Source: Mactromeris polynyma (Eukaryota; Mollusca; Bivalvia; Venerida; Mactridae). From it: a DNA stretch of 64,000 nt. This document shows positions 46,893 through 59,694 of the stretch, in pieces. The notes under the pieces were generated by a model, which did no database searches, was not told the DNA's origin, and saw only the letters and a program-made list of their open reading frames with translations. Each line of letters begins with the position of its first letter. Within the stretch, counting starts at the first letter, position 1. The translations under genes were made by a program, and so were the position numbers. The stretch covers positions 7,833,385 through 7,897,384 of the forward strand of contig JASFXZ010000010.1 of NCBI GenBank assembly GCA_032209605.1. The letters run 5' to 3'.

Positions 46893-49071
46893 TCTGTGTG
46901 ACGATACAGCCAGTATGAGAATATAGCATTAAACATATACACTGTGTCACAATACAGCCAGTGTGAGACTAAAGCATTAAAAATATGCCCTGTGTGACGA
47001 TACAACCAGTAAGAGACTATAGCATTAAACATATACATTGTGTCACAATACAGCCAGTCTGAGAATATAGCATTAAACATATACACTGTGTCACTATACA
47101 GCCAGTCTGAGACTATAGCATTAAACATATGCCCTGTGTCACAATACAGCCAGTCTGAGACTATAGCATTAAACATATACACTGTGTGACGATACAGCCA
47201 GTGTGAGACTATAGCATTAAACATATGCCCTGTGTCACAATACAGCCAGTCTGAGACTATAGCATTAAACATATACACAGTGTCACAATACAGCCAGTAT
47301 GAGACTATAGCATTAAACATATTCACTGTGTCACAATGCAGCCAGTGTGAGACTATAGCATTAAACATATACACTGTGTCACAATACAGCCAGTCTGAGA
47401 CTATAGCATTAAACATATACACAGTGTGACGATACAGCCAGTATGAGCCTATATCATTAAACAATAAACATATACACAGTGTCACTATACAGCCAGTCTG
47501 AGCCTATAGCATTAAACATATACACAGTGTCACGATACAGCTAGTCTGAGACTATAGCATTAAACATATACACAGTGTGACGATACAGCCAGTCTGAGAC
47601 TATAGCATTAAACATATACACAGTGTGACGATACAGCCAGTATGAGACTATAGCATTAAACATATACACAGTGTGACGATACAGCCAGTATGAGCCTATA
47701 GCATTAAACCTATACACAGTGTGACGATACAGCCAGTCTGAGACTATAGCATTAAACCTATACACAGTGTGACGATACAGCCAGTCTGAGACTATAGCAT
47801 TAAACATATACACAGTGTGACGATACAGCCAGTATGAGCCTATAGCATTAAACAATAAACATATACACAGTGTGACGATACAGCCAGTCTGAGACTATAG
47901 CATTAAACCTATACACAGTGTGAAGATACAGCCAGTCTGAGACTTTAGCATTAAACATATACACTGTGTCACAATACAGCCAGTCTGAGACTATAGCATT
48001 AAACATATTCACAGTGTGACGATACAGCCAGTATGAGCCTATAGCATTAAACAATAAACATATACACAGTGTCACGATACAACCAGTCTGAGGCTATAGC
48101 ATTAAACATATACACAGTGTCACGATACAGCCAGTCTGAGACTATAGCATTAAACCTATACACAGTGTCACGATACAGCCAGTCTGAGACTATAGCATTA
48201 AACCTATACACAGTGTCACGATACAGCCAGTCTGAGACTATAGCATTAAACATATACACAGTGTCACGATACAGCCAGTCTGAGACTATAGCATTAAACA
48301 TATACACTGTGTCACTATACAGCCAGTCTGAGACTATAGCATTAAACATATACACAGTGTGACGATACAGCCAGTGTGAGACTAAAGCATTAAACATATA
48401 CACTGTGTCACTATATAGCCAGTCTGAGACTATAGCATTAAACATATACACAGTGTCACAATACAGCCAGTATGAGACTATAGTATTAAACATATGCCCT
48501 GTGTCACAATACAGCCAGTCTGAGACTATAGCATTAAACATATACACAGTGTCACAATACAGCCAGTATGAGACTATAGCATTAAACATATTCATTGTGT
48601 CACAATGCAGCCAGTGTGAGACTATAGCATTAAACATATTCACTGTGTCACAATACAGCCAGTATGAGACTATAGCATTAAACATATACACAGTGTGACG
48701 ATACAGCCAGTATGAGCCTATAGCATTAAACATATTCACTGTGTCACAATGCAGCCAGTGTGAGACTATAGCATTAAACATATTCACTGTGTCACAATAC
48801 AGCCAGTATGAGACTATAGCATTAAACATATTCACTGTGTCACAATGCAGCCAGTGTGAGACTATAGCATTAAACATATACACTGTGTCACAATACAGCC
48901 AGTCTGAGACTATAGCATTAAACATATACACAGTGTGACGATACAGCCAGTATGAGCCTATAGCATTAAACAATAAACATATACACAGTGTCACTATACA
49001 GCCAGTCTGAGCCTATAGCATTAAACATATACACAGTGTCACGATACAGCCAGTCTGAGACTATAGCATTA
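46893..49071. repeat. 48-bp satellite, about 45 units, open on both strands
   Basis: Unit gtgtcacaatacagccagtc, tgagactatagcattaaaca, tatacaca. The 48-bp period equals 16 codons: minus reading MFNAIVSDWLYCDTVY, plus reading SQYSQSETIALNIYTV, giving long but simple ORFs (up to about 315 codons) on both strands. Five or so units carry a short duplication aacaataaacatata that breaks the frame. Treated as non-coding satellite. Confidence 0.95.
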
Positions 49072-50854
49072 CTGTATCATGAAGATTAAACATGTTGCGC
49101 AAACACCACTTTTGTTCCTTCTTCAACTAGAAGGGACTTTCTAATTTCTTGTATTGTTGAGCGAAATCTCATCAGTCATCCAATCTGAAATTACAACGCG
49201 GATGATTTCTTGCAGCGTTTTAAATGTTTTCACAATGTGAAACGTCCTGATACATCCGAGGATGTTCCTTAAAAAAGGCCGAGGTGTTCAGATTGGCTTG
49301 CGCTGTAGCATGCCACGCGACAACCAAGGTTTCACGTGCCATTTTTCGCCAAAAGAACCTTAAGTTTGTTCAACTAGACGACACTTATTGCTTGCTTCCT
49401 CATTGAGTCATACAATGACGTATCGGGATTCCGTTTACTATTAAAGATCCTCGTAGTAGGTTTAGGCATTATGTTTGATGTTGCGTGTGCCTTGTACTAT
49501 AATATTTAAATTATCTCTGCCATACTTTCCACAGAGACTACATACACTCATTTTGGCAGCCATATCGGAACTACTTTCCCGCCACGTTTCCTCCAAAGTA
49601 TATGTATATTAAAAATAGCCGAAATGATCCGATTGTAATATCTTCAGTTTGATTAGCAGTATAGCGTTGTTCGACTTCACTTGGACCACGTTATCAGCCT
49701 GATTAAATGACAGCAATAGCTTCGTAATAGTTAATTGAACTAGATGCAATTTCCCGACATTTTTCTGACCAAAACATGTATATATAGCATGTGAAATTTG
49801 ACCGATCCAGACGCAGTGTTCGTGTGACACGGACAGACAGACAGACAGACAGACGGACAAACAGTTCATAAATTGGTACCAGTGTGACGATATTTCAATT
49901 CTACATTTTAAAAAGCAGGCGAGAAATGTACATTGAAAGTGGCATATGTATCGTTTTTTACCGCATAATAAGAATATGAAATTTTGACAACGTTACTCGG
50001 TCACTCACAATGTAGTCGGTTGCCCAAGTGCTACCCATAAATCACAAATTAGACAGTAATTTGAAACTTATGTTGTTTTATGTCTTGTTTATCGGAGGTG
50101 GTCGAGTTGAAAGGGAAACTTACTATATATAACAAAAAGATAACAGTGATGGGTGGTTGATACTTTAAAATATGGGCGTAGTATGTGTAGAAGCCGTGTA
50201 GTACACGGCTGAAACCACCCCTAATATTCTCGTAAACATCGAGGGTAGGTATCATGGGTGAAAAATTTAATGATGGTACAACACAACGTGCCAAAGATTA
50301 TATGTATGGCGTAATTGTACACACAGTATAACGGAGACCTTTTCAGGCGGTCAGTTTAAAGAATTAATCCCTCGGGCGTGTTTTCATACCGTGAAACGGA
50401 AATGCACGAGAAGCTCGGTGTGTAGACAGTTTGTGTAATAATTATCTGTGTCGAATACTGGCGAAAAAACTCGAACACTTTTCGTAACGTCCGATTCTAG
50501 GGTCATCATAATATGTGACCTTAAAATCACGGATTTTTGTAGCTGACTGTTGTGTGTTGTTGAAATATGCGCGCCATTTCATGGCGGATGGAAATTTAGC
50601 ATGTGTTTTACGATGTTTACGACTGGATTAAATGGACGAAATTGTACATACTTTGGATGGAATTATGTTTTATTTAGGATATATGTGTTTTATGTGCTCA
50701 TTCGCTGTGTTATATCCTGGACGTTAATGGTCCCAGATAGGATAGTGTCCATTTTCTGTGACCGAGTCAAGAAATTTGGTGGTCTGCATATGTTGAATAG
50801 GTATAAACATAATTATGTTCTTGTGCGAATTCGTCAGCAAAGATATTGCCTTAT
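49072..50854. other. No gene seen
   Basis: Unique-looking sequence with a GACA microsatellite. The 122-codon plus ORF at 50550-50918 runs into the LINE tail and shows no domain. Confidence 0.45.
49828..49862. repeat. (GACA)n microsatellite
   Basis: cggacagacagacagacaga with two variant units; short tetranucleotide repeat. Confidence 0.9.
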
Positions 50855-52450
50855 GTTCTTCTTCTTCTTCTTCCAATATTGTACAGGGCTCACTCTGGAG
50901 CATAGGCGTACAAGGTGACTTTACAAGGTTGCAGTGAGGCGCGAATAGTGCAAAATTTAAAACTATGTACAAAGTTTATGTTTTTATGGCAGATAATGCA
51001 CCACCCCAGATTTGAAAGCTTCCAGGGAGGTGGCCGTCGCAAGATGCTCTGGTAGCTGGTTCCATAGACGTATGGAGGACGGGAAGAAGGAGTGCCGTAG
51101 GTAATCTGTTCGGCAGAAGGGGACAATGTATCGGATGGCATGGCCTCTGGTTGCTACTATGGCTGTGTGCAGGTATGGTGCCGTAGGAATGTCTATGAGG
51201 TCGTACACGATGCGGTACATCATTGACAGCTTCGCTTGACTGCGTCTCTGCTGCAGAGTCGGCCAACTGAGGGAGGCGATCATGTTGGATGTGCTGCTGG
51301 TTGTCCGATAGTCACCGCATACAAATCTGGCAGCTCTCCTTTGCACGGCTTCAAGTTGTTTGGCACTAGTAGAATGGTGTGGATCCCATACGGTGGATGC
51401 ATACTCAAGTATGGGTCGCACAAGGCTCTTGTATGCCATGTTCTTGGTCTCTGATGGACAGCTGGATAAGTTGCGTCTTAAAAATGCCAAGCTGTTGTTT
51501 GCCTTTTTTGTTGTAGTGTTGATATGGTCTTTCCAGGATAGGTCATCTGATATTGTTACTCCAAGATACCTTCCGGATTTAGTGATGTTAAGTAAACTTA
51601 AGTTGTTGACCATGGACAGTATAGTTCTTTTGAATGGGGTCTTTCTTTCTTGTGATGTGTAGGACCTCGCACTTGGATGGGTTAAAACTCATGAGCCAAT
51701 CCTTTTCCCACTGCTGTAATGCGTCGAGGTCCTCTTGGAGCAATTCTGTGTCTCTTAGGCTTCTAATGCATCTGTAGAGAAGACAGTCATCTGCAAAGAG
51801 ACGAGATGGTGATTTGACGCACTCAGGCATGTCATTTATGTATACCAGGAAGAGGAGCGGGCCAAGGACTGTTCCCTGAGGTACTCCAGATGTTACAGTG
51901 GCAGAAGGGGAGACTTGGCCCTCAACTAATACTTGCTGGGTTCTGTTGGAAAGGAAGCTACGGATCCAATTCAGCACTGTGCCCTTGACCCCGTAGTGAC
52001 TCAGTTTCAGGAGTAAGCGTTCATGCGGGACTTTATCAAACGCCTTGCTGAAGTCCAGCAGTATGGCGTCAACTTGGTCTCCAGCATCGAGTCCTGCGGT
52101 CAGGTCTTGTAGGGTTAGAATGAGCTGGGATTCACAAGATCTTCTCTTTCTAAAACCGTGCTGCATGTCAGAAAGTATGTCATGGGCTTCTAGGTGAGTC
52201 ATAATCTGGCTGTGGAGAATGTGCTCCATAAGCTTGCAACACACTGAGGTGAGAGATATGGGCCTATAATTGGATGGCTGACTTCTATCTCCTTTCTTAA
52301 ATAGTGGTGTGACATTTGCCTTGCTCCAGTCCTCTGGAATTTGTCCCTGTCTAAGGGATGCTTGAAAGACCAGGGTCAATGCTGGTGCTATCTCATTTGC
52401 AACATCTTTCAGTTTCACATTGGGCGCACTTTTACCCTTTGAATTTGATT
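50855..52450 (-). mobile_element. 5'-truncated non-LTR retrotransposon (jockey-like LINE)
   Basis: The sequence retains reverse transcriptase but no endonuclease or ORF1. The minus-strand reading shows RT blocks WSKANVTPLFKKGDRSQPSN, YRPISLTSVCCKLMEHI, LLDFSKAFDKVPHERLL, VTSGVPQGTVLGPLLFLVYI and the catalytic RLFADDCLLYR. Then come C-terminal YLGVTISDDLSWKDHI and RPILEYASTVWDPH, ending at a stop near 50984. The 3' tail is a (GAA)n-type run, seen on the plus strand as ttcttcttcttcttcc near 50858-50874. The left side stops abruptly near 52430-52450, typical of incomplete reverse transcription. No target-site duplication was found. Confidence 0.9.
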
Positions 52451-52532
52451 TACTTCTAACTCTCATTACAATAGAATATTTGTTTAACAACACAAATCCA
52501 GGCAGTGGGATCAAATATGCACATTGCTTCAT
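50984..52532 (-). pseudogene. LINE reverse transcriptase, split by one frameshift
   Basis: Two overlapping minus-strand frames cover the RT: 52532-51588 (palm with FADD and thumb start) and 51613-50984 (thumb and C-terminus). One extra base in a short T-run near 51594 explains the shift. Apart from this the frames are intact over about 500 codons, so the copy is fairly recent. The first about 30 codons of the upstream frame are flanking sequence, not RT. Confidence 0.88.
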
Positions 52533-53213
52533 TGGTCAAATTCAATATAATGACCTATTCAATACATTATAATACTGCAAATAAAAATCCAGTATTTTCA
52601 ATAATTAAAGGCTCCCGTATAGTATTCTATATACACAACGCTGACAGGGTATATGATGTGCAAACGAATTTCCCCTTCATGCGCCTCATGGCCATTTTCG
52701 TTGATTGCTTGGCTTGGCTTGAAAACTTTTATTGCTTGATGTCCTCAAGTTACTAGAAATTGACAATTGATTTTCATACAGGAGTCAATAAATATTGAAA
52801 AGATTAAATGCATTCTTCCATTTACATTCAAAACGATAGATTGTTTAAGGTTTGAGCTAAATTCAGCTTGATAAAGTCCATGTGATCAGATACTTGAAAA
52901 GTGAATTTCAGAATCAAGCGCACGCTTAACCATGTGTATTGAGGTACCTTATGGGGTATACAATACAGGCAATATACATGCGAGTGAAATAAAAGAAATT
53001 TGATCTGCAGCAAGTAATTCCAGCTTTTAAAAGGAAAACGTTTTAATTACTTATATTATACATAACTAAAACACTCTAAACAATTTTTTGGACCAAAAAC
53101 AGCAAAAATACACATACAGAAATCTAAATATTAGATCTAGAGAGCTAGGCATCGCAACATTGCTTGTTTAACAAAATACGTATGAAAACATGGAATTGCA
53201 GTATTATAAATTC

Positions 53214-53273
53214 GTTATACAGGTTGTTGACAGGGTATATGGGGGAATATAACCTGTCAACAACCTGTATAAC
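53214..53273. repeat. Perfect 21-nt inverted repeat with 18-nt loop
   Basis: The arm gttatacaggttgttgacag+g at 53214-53234 is exactly complementary to 53253-53273. It may be a hairpin or the core of a small foldback element. Confidence 0.9.
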
Positions 53274-53699
53274 TAATAATATAACTAGAGTTGACTGTTT
53301 TATATCATCTTCTAGTATGTTTGTTTGAATGATGTGCACATTTTTATTCTAGAATCTGTTAAATTGATGTTAATTTCTTGCCTTATAGATGACAGTGATT
53401 GAATCCAGTATCATGGAAGTAACCTTGCACCATTGGAGCATGGAAAAGGCATTACAGAATAGAACAGAATCACACAGATAAGTGACTCTATTCACGTCAT
53501 TTTTCTAAAATTTGTCTGCATAATTGTTTGTACCTGTTAATATCATTAGTTAACAAAAAACATCAAAATCATCATCATCATCTAGAAGTTGAAAGAGTGA
53601 TTGACTGGAGTAGTAATAGCAATAAAAATGTAAGTTGTATTCTCTACTACAATTTTGTTTATTCATTTATTTATTTTATCATCATTTGAAGTTTTCATT

Positions 53700-53880
53700 T
53701 ATCATCATTTCATTCATTATACCCCTGGCAAACAAAGTTTGTATACAGGAGTCACTCTGTTGGTTGGTCGGTTGGTCTGTTAACAAAAACTTGTGGAGCG
53801 AACTACATCTACAGCTTTTGGAGGATTTTCATGAAACTTCACATGGAAAATCTCCATGATGAGTTGTAGTGTGTGACATA
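53700..53880. repeat. Dispersed repeat-like block
   Basis: tacccctggcaaacaaagtt, tgtatacaggagtcactctg and a ggttggtcggttggtctgtt run, then a 'gcttttggaggattttcatg' segment. The layout resembles a repeat widespread in bivalve genomes; not confirmed. Confidence 0.4.
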
Positions 53881-53937
53881 ATCATCATGGACTGTATATA
53901 AGCTTGATATACAGCTCTTTTTTCTGACAAAGTGGTA

Positions 53938-54015
53938 CTGCTGGGGTATTACTCACTTCCAGTCTGCTGGGGTATTACTCACTTCCAGTCTGCTGGGGTA
54001 TTACTCACTTCCAGT
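53938..54015. repeat. 26-bp tandem repeat, three units
   Basis: Three identical copies of ctgctggggtattactcact plus tccagt. On the plus strand each unit contains an acceptor-like cttccag, but no exon is recognised next to it. Confidence 0.95.
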
Positions 54016-56019
54016 GATAGTTTTAGTATCCTTGGTTGGTGTTTGTGGTGTTAGAGAGATGTTGGTTGAGTTACATGTTGGATGGTCAAGGAAGGTGATT
54101 TAGTCCCATTAATTGGTCAGTTTATAGATGTGGTTTTGTTGTTGCATTGACTGGTTTCTGTGGTAGGTAATGCATGGAAGACAGTGTAACTTACAGAAAG
54201 CAATATCAAGGTGCTTTAATTCATTTCAACTTTTGTGTATATACCAGTGCATTTGAAAGTGTTTCAAGTAATAGACATTTGCACTATGCTTTGACAAAAC
54301 AGCCTCAGTCTGATTGGATGAATTTTAGAAATGTCAGAAGAGAATTATATTTGGTGAGAATAGGTATTTTTCTGTCTTGCTTTCTTCCATCAAACTGTAG
54401 AAACATACATGAATAGAAGAGTTATTTTTCAATGGAATTATATAAGATATGCTATATAATGAAATATTTATATTGAGATTGGTTTCCTAATCAGCAAGTT
54501 TAGGCTTATGCATGTAGTTTTGTGATTCCGTATATTGAGTAAATACCATTTCTGTAGGCGGACTGTCTGACAGAGTGCATTAACCAAAGTCTGTTACAGT
54601 AAAGGTTACCAGTCAACATGTCATTCAGATTATTTCAATTGTGTGAATATGGTTAGAATTTTCCATATTTTTCAGTTAGCAGAGTTAGATACTTAAATTA
54701 TTTTGACTCACCTGAGCTAGTTTTTATGGCTTGTTTGAAATACTGTCCTGTGCTCTACATGATAATATTAGCTACAAAAGAATATTAGTTGAGATAAGCA
54801 GGGGCATTGCCAGCAATATTAAAGTTAAAACTTGAAAAAACAATTATGACCAAAAGTGGACCCCTCCATAGAAAGTCTGAAAAATGGCCCAGCTACACCC
54901 CTGATAGGTGATATAGGTGATTAATAATTTGAAATAATGTATAAACCGAAGATAATGCTGTTATATTGCCAGTTCATTTATACCTGGTACAGTTTAGTTA
55001 CAGTTTATTATGTATATACTCACAATACTTAATACTCTTACATGTCTTCCCACCGCCAAGTGACCATGATGCAGTAGTTGTCTTACTTGTTGTCTGTAAA
55101 ACATTCTGGTTCATAGTCCTATTATCCATCCTGTTGGGTCATTCATCCCTCTCTAAAGGCCCTGGTGGTATTGCTTGACTTTTGTTGTCATAGCTGGTGT
55201 GGATGCATAAAGTATTGAGAAAAATGTTTCCAAAATGAGATTGTGATGATCGTAATGACATACATAACTGTGCGACAGCAAGTATATTGGGTACAGACTG
55301 TTAAATGTCTTGTCTTACTACAGATCTGTCTATATGTTGCATGTACATATGAATGAATTTTACTTGATAAGAAAGATCCATTTTGGATTATGATAATATT
55401 AATCTTTGTACTACAAAGTGGTCTCTTAACACAGATTAATTGGAAGGCAGGGAATGGTCATTCAGTGTGTTGTTTGATATGAGTCCATAAATAGAAGAGT
55501 CTTTCCGTATCAGGAAGAATGTTCTGGTCATGACACTGGTTGTTATTTAACTGATAAGGGAGATAACCACTGTGGGGAGCTTGGTTGATGTATGTTGTAT
55601 GCACATGATTAGCAAATGTATTGAATTTTGATATTAAAACTTGTTTTGGGTCATTGTAACAGAGATCTTCTTTTTTTATTAATGCATGGTTCATTACTAC
55701 AGGTATTATGATATCTGTGTATGAACTCATTTTAAAGATAAGGGCAGTGGTCCTGAAAAGCTGATATATAATCAAAGTGCTGTGAGGACTGTAGTCCTGG
55801 GGCTGCTGAAAGTTGGATTGTGGGGTTGCTTGCTTGTTATAGATGTAGTGATTTGTTTGCACACAAATTATCACATAATGTATTATTTTGGGAAACTGAG
55901 ACATCATCTTATATTCAAAATTGTATGACAATTTGCTTAACATTTTGTGTTTATTGGATTTTTTGTGTCTTAATTAGTCTATGTTATACTTGCTTGTTGT
56001 ATGCACTAATCAAATTGTA
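54016..56019. other. No convincing gene; one 161-codon ORF of unknown status
   Basis: The minus ORF 55943-55458 is long for AT-rich non-coding DNA, but it is rich in Asn/Gln/His/Ile/Tyr, lacks motifs and shows no neighbouring exons. Judged a probable chance ORF. Confidence 0.35.
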
Positions 56020-56480
56020 CCATTCATGGTGAGCTTTTTGGATCCTTGGATGTCCGTTGTCATGCATCGTGAATCGTGCGTCGTGCATCAACATTTTCTT
56101 GAAACAACAACTCTACCTATACATGTACCACTAAATGGATTTTGTCCACATTTCACAGGAATGATCCTTGGTTAGACCTCTTTCAAAATTGCATAAATCA
56201 TTCCGGTCCGCTGCATAATTAGGTCACAGGAGCAAAAATAGATTTTAAAAGTGTAAAATTTGAAATTGTTCTTGTCCAAAACCCTAAGGTCTAGAGCTTT
56301 GATATTTGGTGTGTAGCATTGCCTAGTGGTCCTCTTACAAGATTGCATAAATTATTAAGTTCCATCAAAAAACATGGCTGCCAGGGGGCGGGGCTTGTTC
56401 CCTATATGTATATAGTGGAAACTATAAACAACATCTCCTCCTAAACCACTCTATGGATTTTGACCAGTTATATGAACCTA
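56020..56480. repeat. Dispersed repeat-like block adjoining the gypsy relic
   Basis: Contains tccgttgtcatgcatcgtga, 'gtgcgtcgtgcatcaacatt' and 'ctcctcctaaaccactctat' followed by ggattttgaccag. This style is common in bivalve interspersed repeats; recognition is from memory of the pattern and is unverified. No coding capacity. Confidence 0.4.
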
Positions 56481-56609
56481 ACCATAGATTTTTATTAAAG
56501 ACAACCATATGCTTATACTTTACTTATGTAAAACACAGTGATAACAGCTATTTAGAAGACTATTTATCAGAAACCTAATCTCCCATTTTATATAAATTTG
56601 GCAGAGATG

Positions 56610-58250
56610 TTAGAAGTATGTTTGCGGTGACAGTTTTCTCTTGAAGATTACCCCATCCATTAGTTTGAACATCTCTTTGTTTATCCAGTAGTATTTTGCC
56701 TCTGGACTTGACAAGAACAGGGCCCCTTCCTCCGGTTCGCATTGGTTGTGCAGAAATTGGTGAAAAACTTGCAACAAGTTGACATCCTTCGCTTGGGACT
56801 GGTTGAGCTCTTGGGCTGTAAAACCCCAGCTACATGGATTTCCGGGGGATGTTACTTCCGGTAGTCTCACACTGCCATTGACCATCACCGACAATTTGTT
56901 TATGGATATATCCATCGACACCTCTTGTCTATTGGTGTGACAAAACCCTTCCTTGTTTTGGACGTTTTGCTCAAGCTGTATAGTAAGTGAATCTTGTGCA
57001 GCCATTATAGCCCCTTGGTTGTAGCCTTCACTGAACTCTTGGGAACAAACTGCTCCCACTGTTGTGTTATCGCTTGGCACTGTCATTAACTGCAAACTTC
57101 CACTATTAGCATAGTTCACTGCATTGTCTGCCTCCTCAATGAAACTTCTCCACTGTGCATGAGCCCGACAGCAATAATTGCAGCCTCCACATGGGAAACC
57201 CTTTGGCTGTATCCCTGTCAAGTACGAGGAACAATGGGTTAATCTGTCCAGTAGTCTTGATAAGGTGTCAGTGCTCCCATGCTTGTATCCTAGTTGGTTC
57301 TTAACAACCATGTGGTATTGTGCTAGTTCTTCCATCCACAGGGCAAGCTGTCCTTGGCGGTCCCTGAACCTCAACAACCAGGTCAGACTTTAGTGATCGG
57401 TCCTTACACCGTAAACACTTTCCCCAATAAGTAATATCTGAATTGCCTTGTAAACCTTTAAATGCTCAGCAGCTCTTTACAAGTAGACAATATCTTTTTT
57501 GTTCCGGAGTGAGGGTAAAGCTGCCATAAGCGACCACTCTCTCCCTGCCATTGTGGACTTGACTAAGGATGCCTCCAATGGCCCAGTTAGAGGCATCAAC
57601 ATCCAGTATGAAAGGGTCTGAGGGATTTGGGATTGCTAACACCTGAGGTTACACCACGGACCTCCGCAAGTTTTCAAATGCTTTTTGTTGTTCCTCCTCC
57701 CATATAAACTTCTTTTTCCCTGTGATGGCGTACAGAGGTTGCGCTAGTTTAGCGAAATCTTTAATGAAGGCCCTGTGATCATTTACAAAACATAGGACCT
57801 TTTCAACCTCCTTAGAACAGTTCGGGACTGCCCAGTTGGTAACTGATTGTATATTTTTCTCAGTCACGGACAACTATTCCCCATTGACCATTCTTTCCAA
57901 GAATTCCACCTCAGTCTGGAAAAATCAGCATTTCTGGGGTTTCAGCTTCAATCCATGTTCCCTGAAGCCCTTAAATGCCTCTTCTAAGTTTTCCAGGTGT
58001 TCTCTAAAGGTCTTGCCCATCACCAGGATATCATCCAGAAATGCCAAGACGGTCTTCCAGGTCAGTCCTCGGAGAACCAGGTTGACCACGCGAGTAAGTG
58101 GCTGGTGCATTTGTTAGACCAAACCCCATCAGTACATGTTCAAATAGACCGTACCTGGTGAAGAATGCTGTCTTTTTCCTATCCTCTGGTTTAATGCCCA
58201 CCTGCTAATATGCTGCATTGGCGTCCAGTTTAGAAAACCATATGTTCCCC
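56610..58250 (-). pseudogene. Ty3/gypsy-type pol fragment (RT, RNase H, linker), multiply broken
   Basis: Minus-strand reading from 58250: WFSKLDANAAY then an in-frame stop, [20 protein letters not shown], the catalytic [19 protein letters not shown], further stops near 57922 and 57877, a GKKKFIWEEEQQKAF RNase-H-side block, ILDVDASNWAIGG, and KHGSTDTLSRLLDR closing RNase H. A Cys/His-like linker GCNYCCRAHAQW precedes where integrase would begin; reading ends at 56610. Gag, protease, the integrase core and LTRs are not visible. It is a decayed relic. Confidence 0.88.
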
Positions 58251-59694
58251 GTAAGTGCATCTCATTAAATGCTGTTCATGTCTGTATAAAGGTTGAAATG
58301 CTTATATTCACATATCATGTAACTGTAAAAGGCAGTAGCCTATTATTGAGTGTCCAATTTTAAAACATTGTAAGGCATAGGGTTACTTTTCTTGCTTGGC
58401 ATTATTGTTTAAGAATACATTCAGAAAATGTAAATAAATATAAGCACTCCATTAGTGAAGGAATTCAATCCATTATAAAAATGTTACAAATGAATAATGA
58501 ATCTTTCTTGGGATGGTTAGATAGTCAACAGGGTAAATCACAAAGTATAATTCTTTTGCATACTAATTGTTGTAATAGAGCAAGCACTTGTCCATTAGTT
58601 AGAAAGTATAAGCTTTAACAGAACAGAACAGAACTAATTAATGCAAAATCAGACATTGGTTATCACATGGCAAAATCCCTTCATACAATCATGATACAAT
58701 TCTGAGAAAATAGAATACTGGCATACTGAATACAATCTCAGGTTTAATACATTTATGAGCAGGTTGTCAACATATTTCTGATTTATGTTTTCTTAGATCA
58801 GTGGCTTATGAGCCGTTTGTCACTTATCAATACAAGAACATAAGGGTATACTTAGATGAACAACTCAACTCTTACATAATTAAAGCAACCACTGTTTGAT
58901 GAATAAATCTCTAATGTCTAAAGCAGTACATAGTTACATCTTGGTAAAAATGCACAGTGATATTCATTGACTTTACATGTACAATTCAATCAACAAACTT
59001 ATAATGATTAAAAATATATAATTGCTTATATAATTTATGAAACATTTTTACTTTGAGATCTTTTTACAAAGATATTTAATAGGTGTTTTAATACTTGACA
59101 TTCTCAGTTATAACACTTGTTGAAGACCAAATTATTTGATGTATTGCAATAGTCTGGGAAATGTTAATGGCTAATTTTACTTTATTTCTTTAAATACCAG
59201 TGCATTTTAAGATCCTGTAATTTTCCTCATATTTTATTATTGGATAAATTGTCATGAAGTATATGACTTCTAGAAAATTAGTAATTAATTATATATACAC
59301 AATGCTTTGTAAAGATTGGTAATGTTGATTTGAGATCTCATCTTTTACAAAGAAAAGTAATACATATGGTACTATCAGACTATAAAGTACCTTATTAATA
59401 GAAAGTGATTTAAAGGCATTCTGGTGTTAATATGTCAGCTGGTTTTGGATTGTTTAAGGGTGATTCTTGGTTGTCTTGTTGTTGCATAAATAGTTAAATC
59501 TTGTAAATGAGAGGAATTTTTTCAGGAGTATAAATGTTAAAACAAAAGTTGATGTAGGATTAGATCACCAAGATATTTAAGGTGTATCAGAGATTTGTCA
59601 TACTCCTGATTATTTACTATGCATTAGGTGGATTGTGTCAGGTTTCATTGTGATTGCCACATTATAGATGATAATGACAAACAACTCTTCAATT
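58251..59694. other. No gene seen
   Basis: Very AT-rich flank between the gypsy relic and the 397-bp repeat array; no ORF of note. Confidence 0.5.

Noticed and set aside
46859..48994. Long ORFs of 208 and 315 codons on the minus strand, with shorter ones on the plus strand
   Set aside because: They are readings of the 48-bp satellite, open on both strands because the unit lacks stops and is a multiple of three; no non-repetitive coding sequence is attached.
46893..49071. CRISPR-like array
   Set aside because: Units are contiguous with no unique spacers, and the window is clearly eukaryotic.
55458..55943. 161-codon minus ORF
   Set aside because: Low-complexity composition, no motif, no splice-linked neighbours; kept only as an uncertain note.
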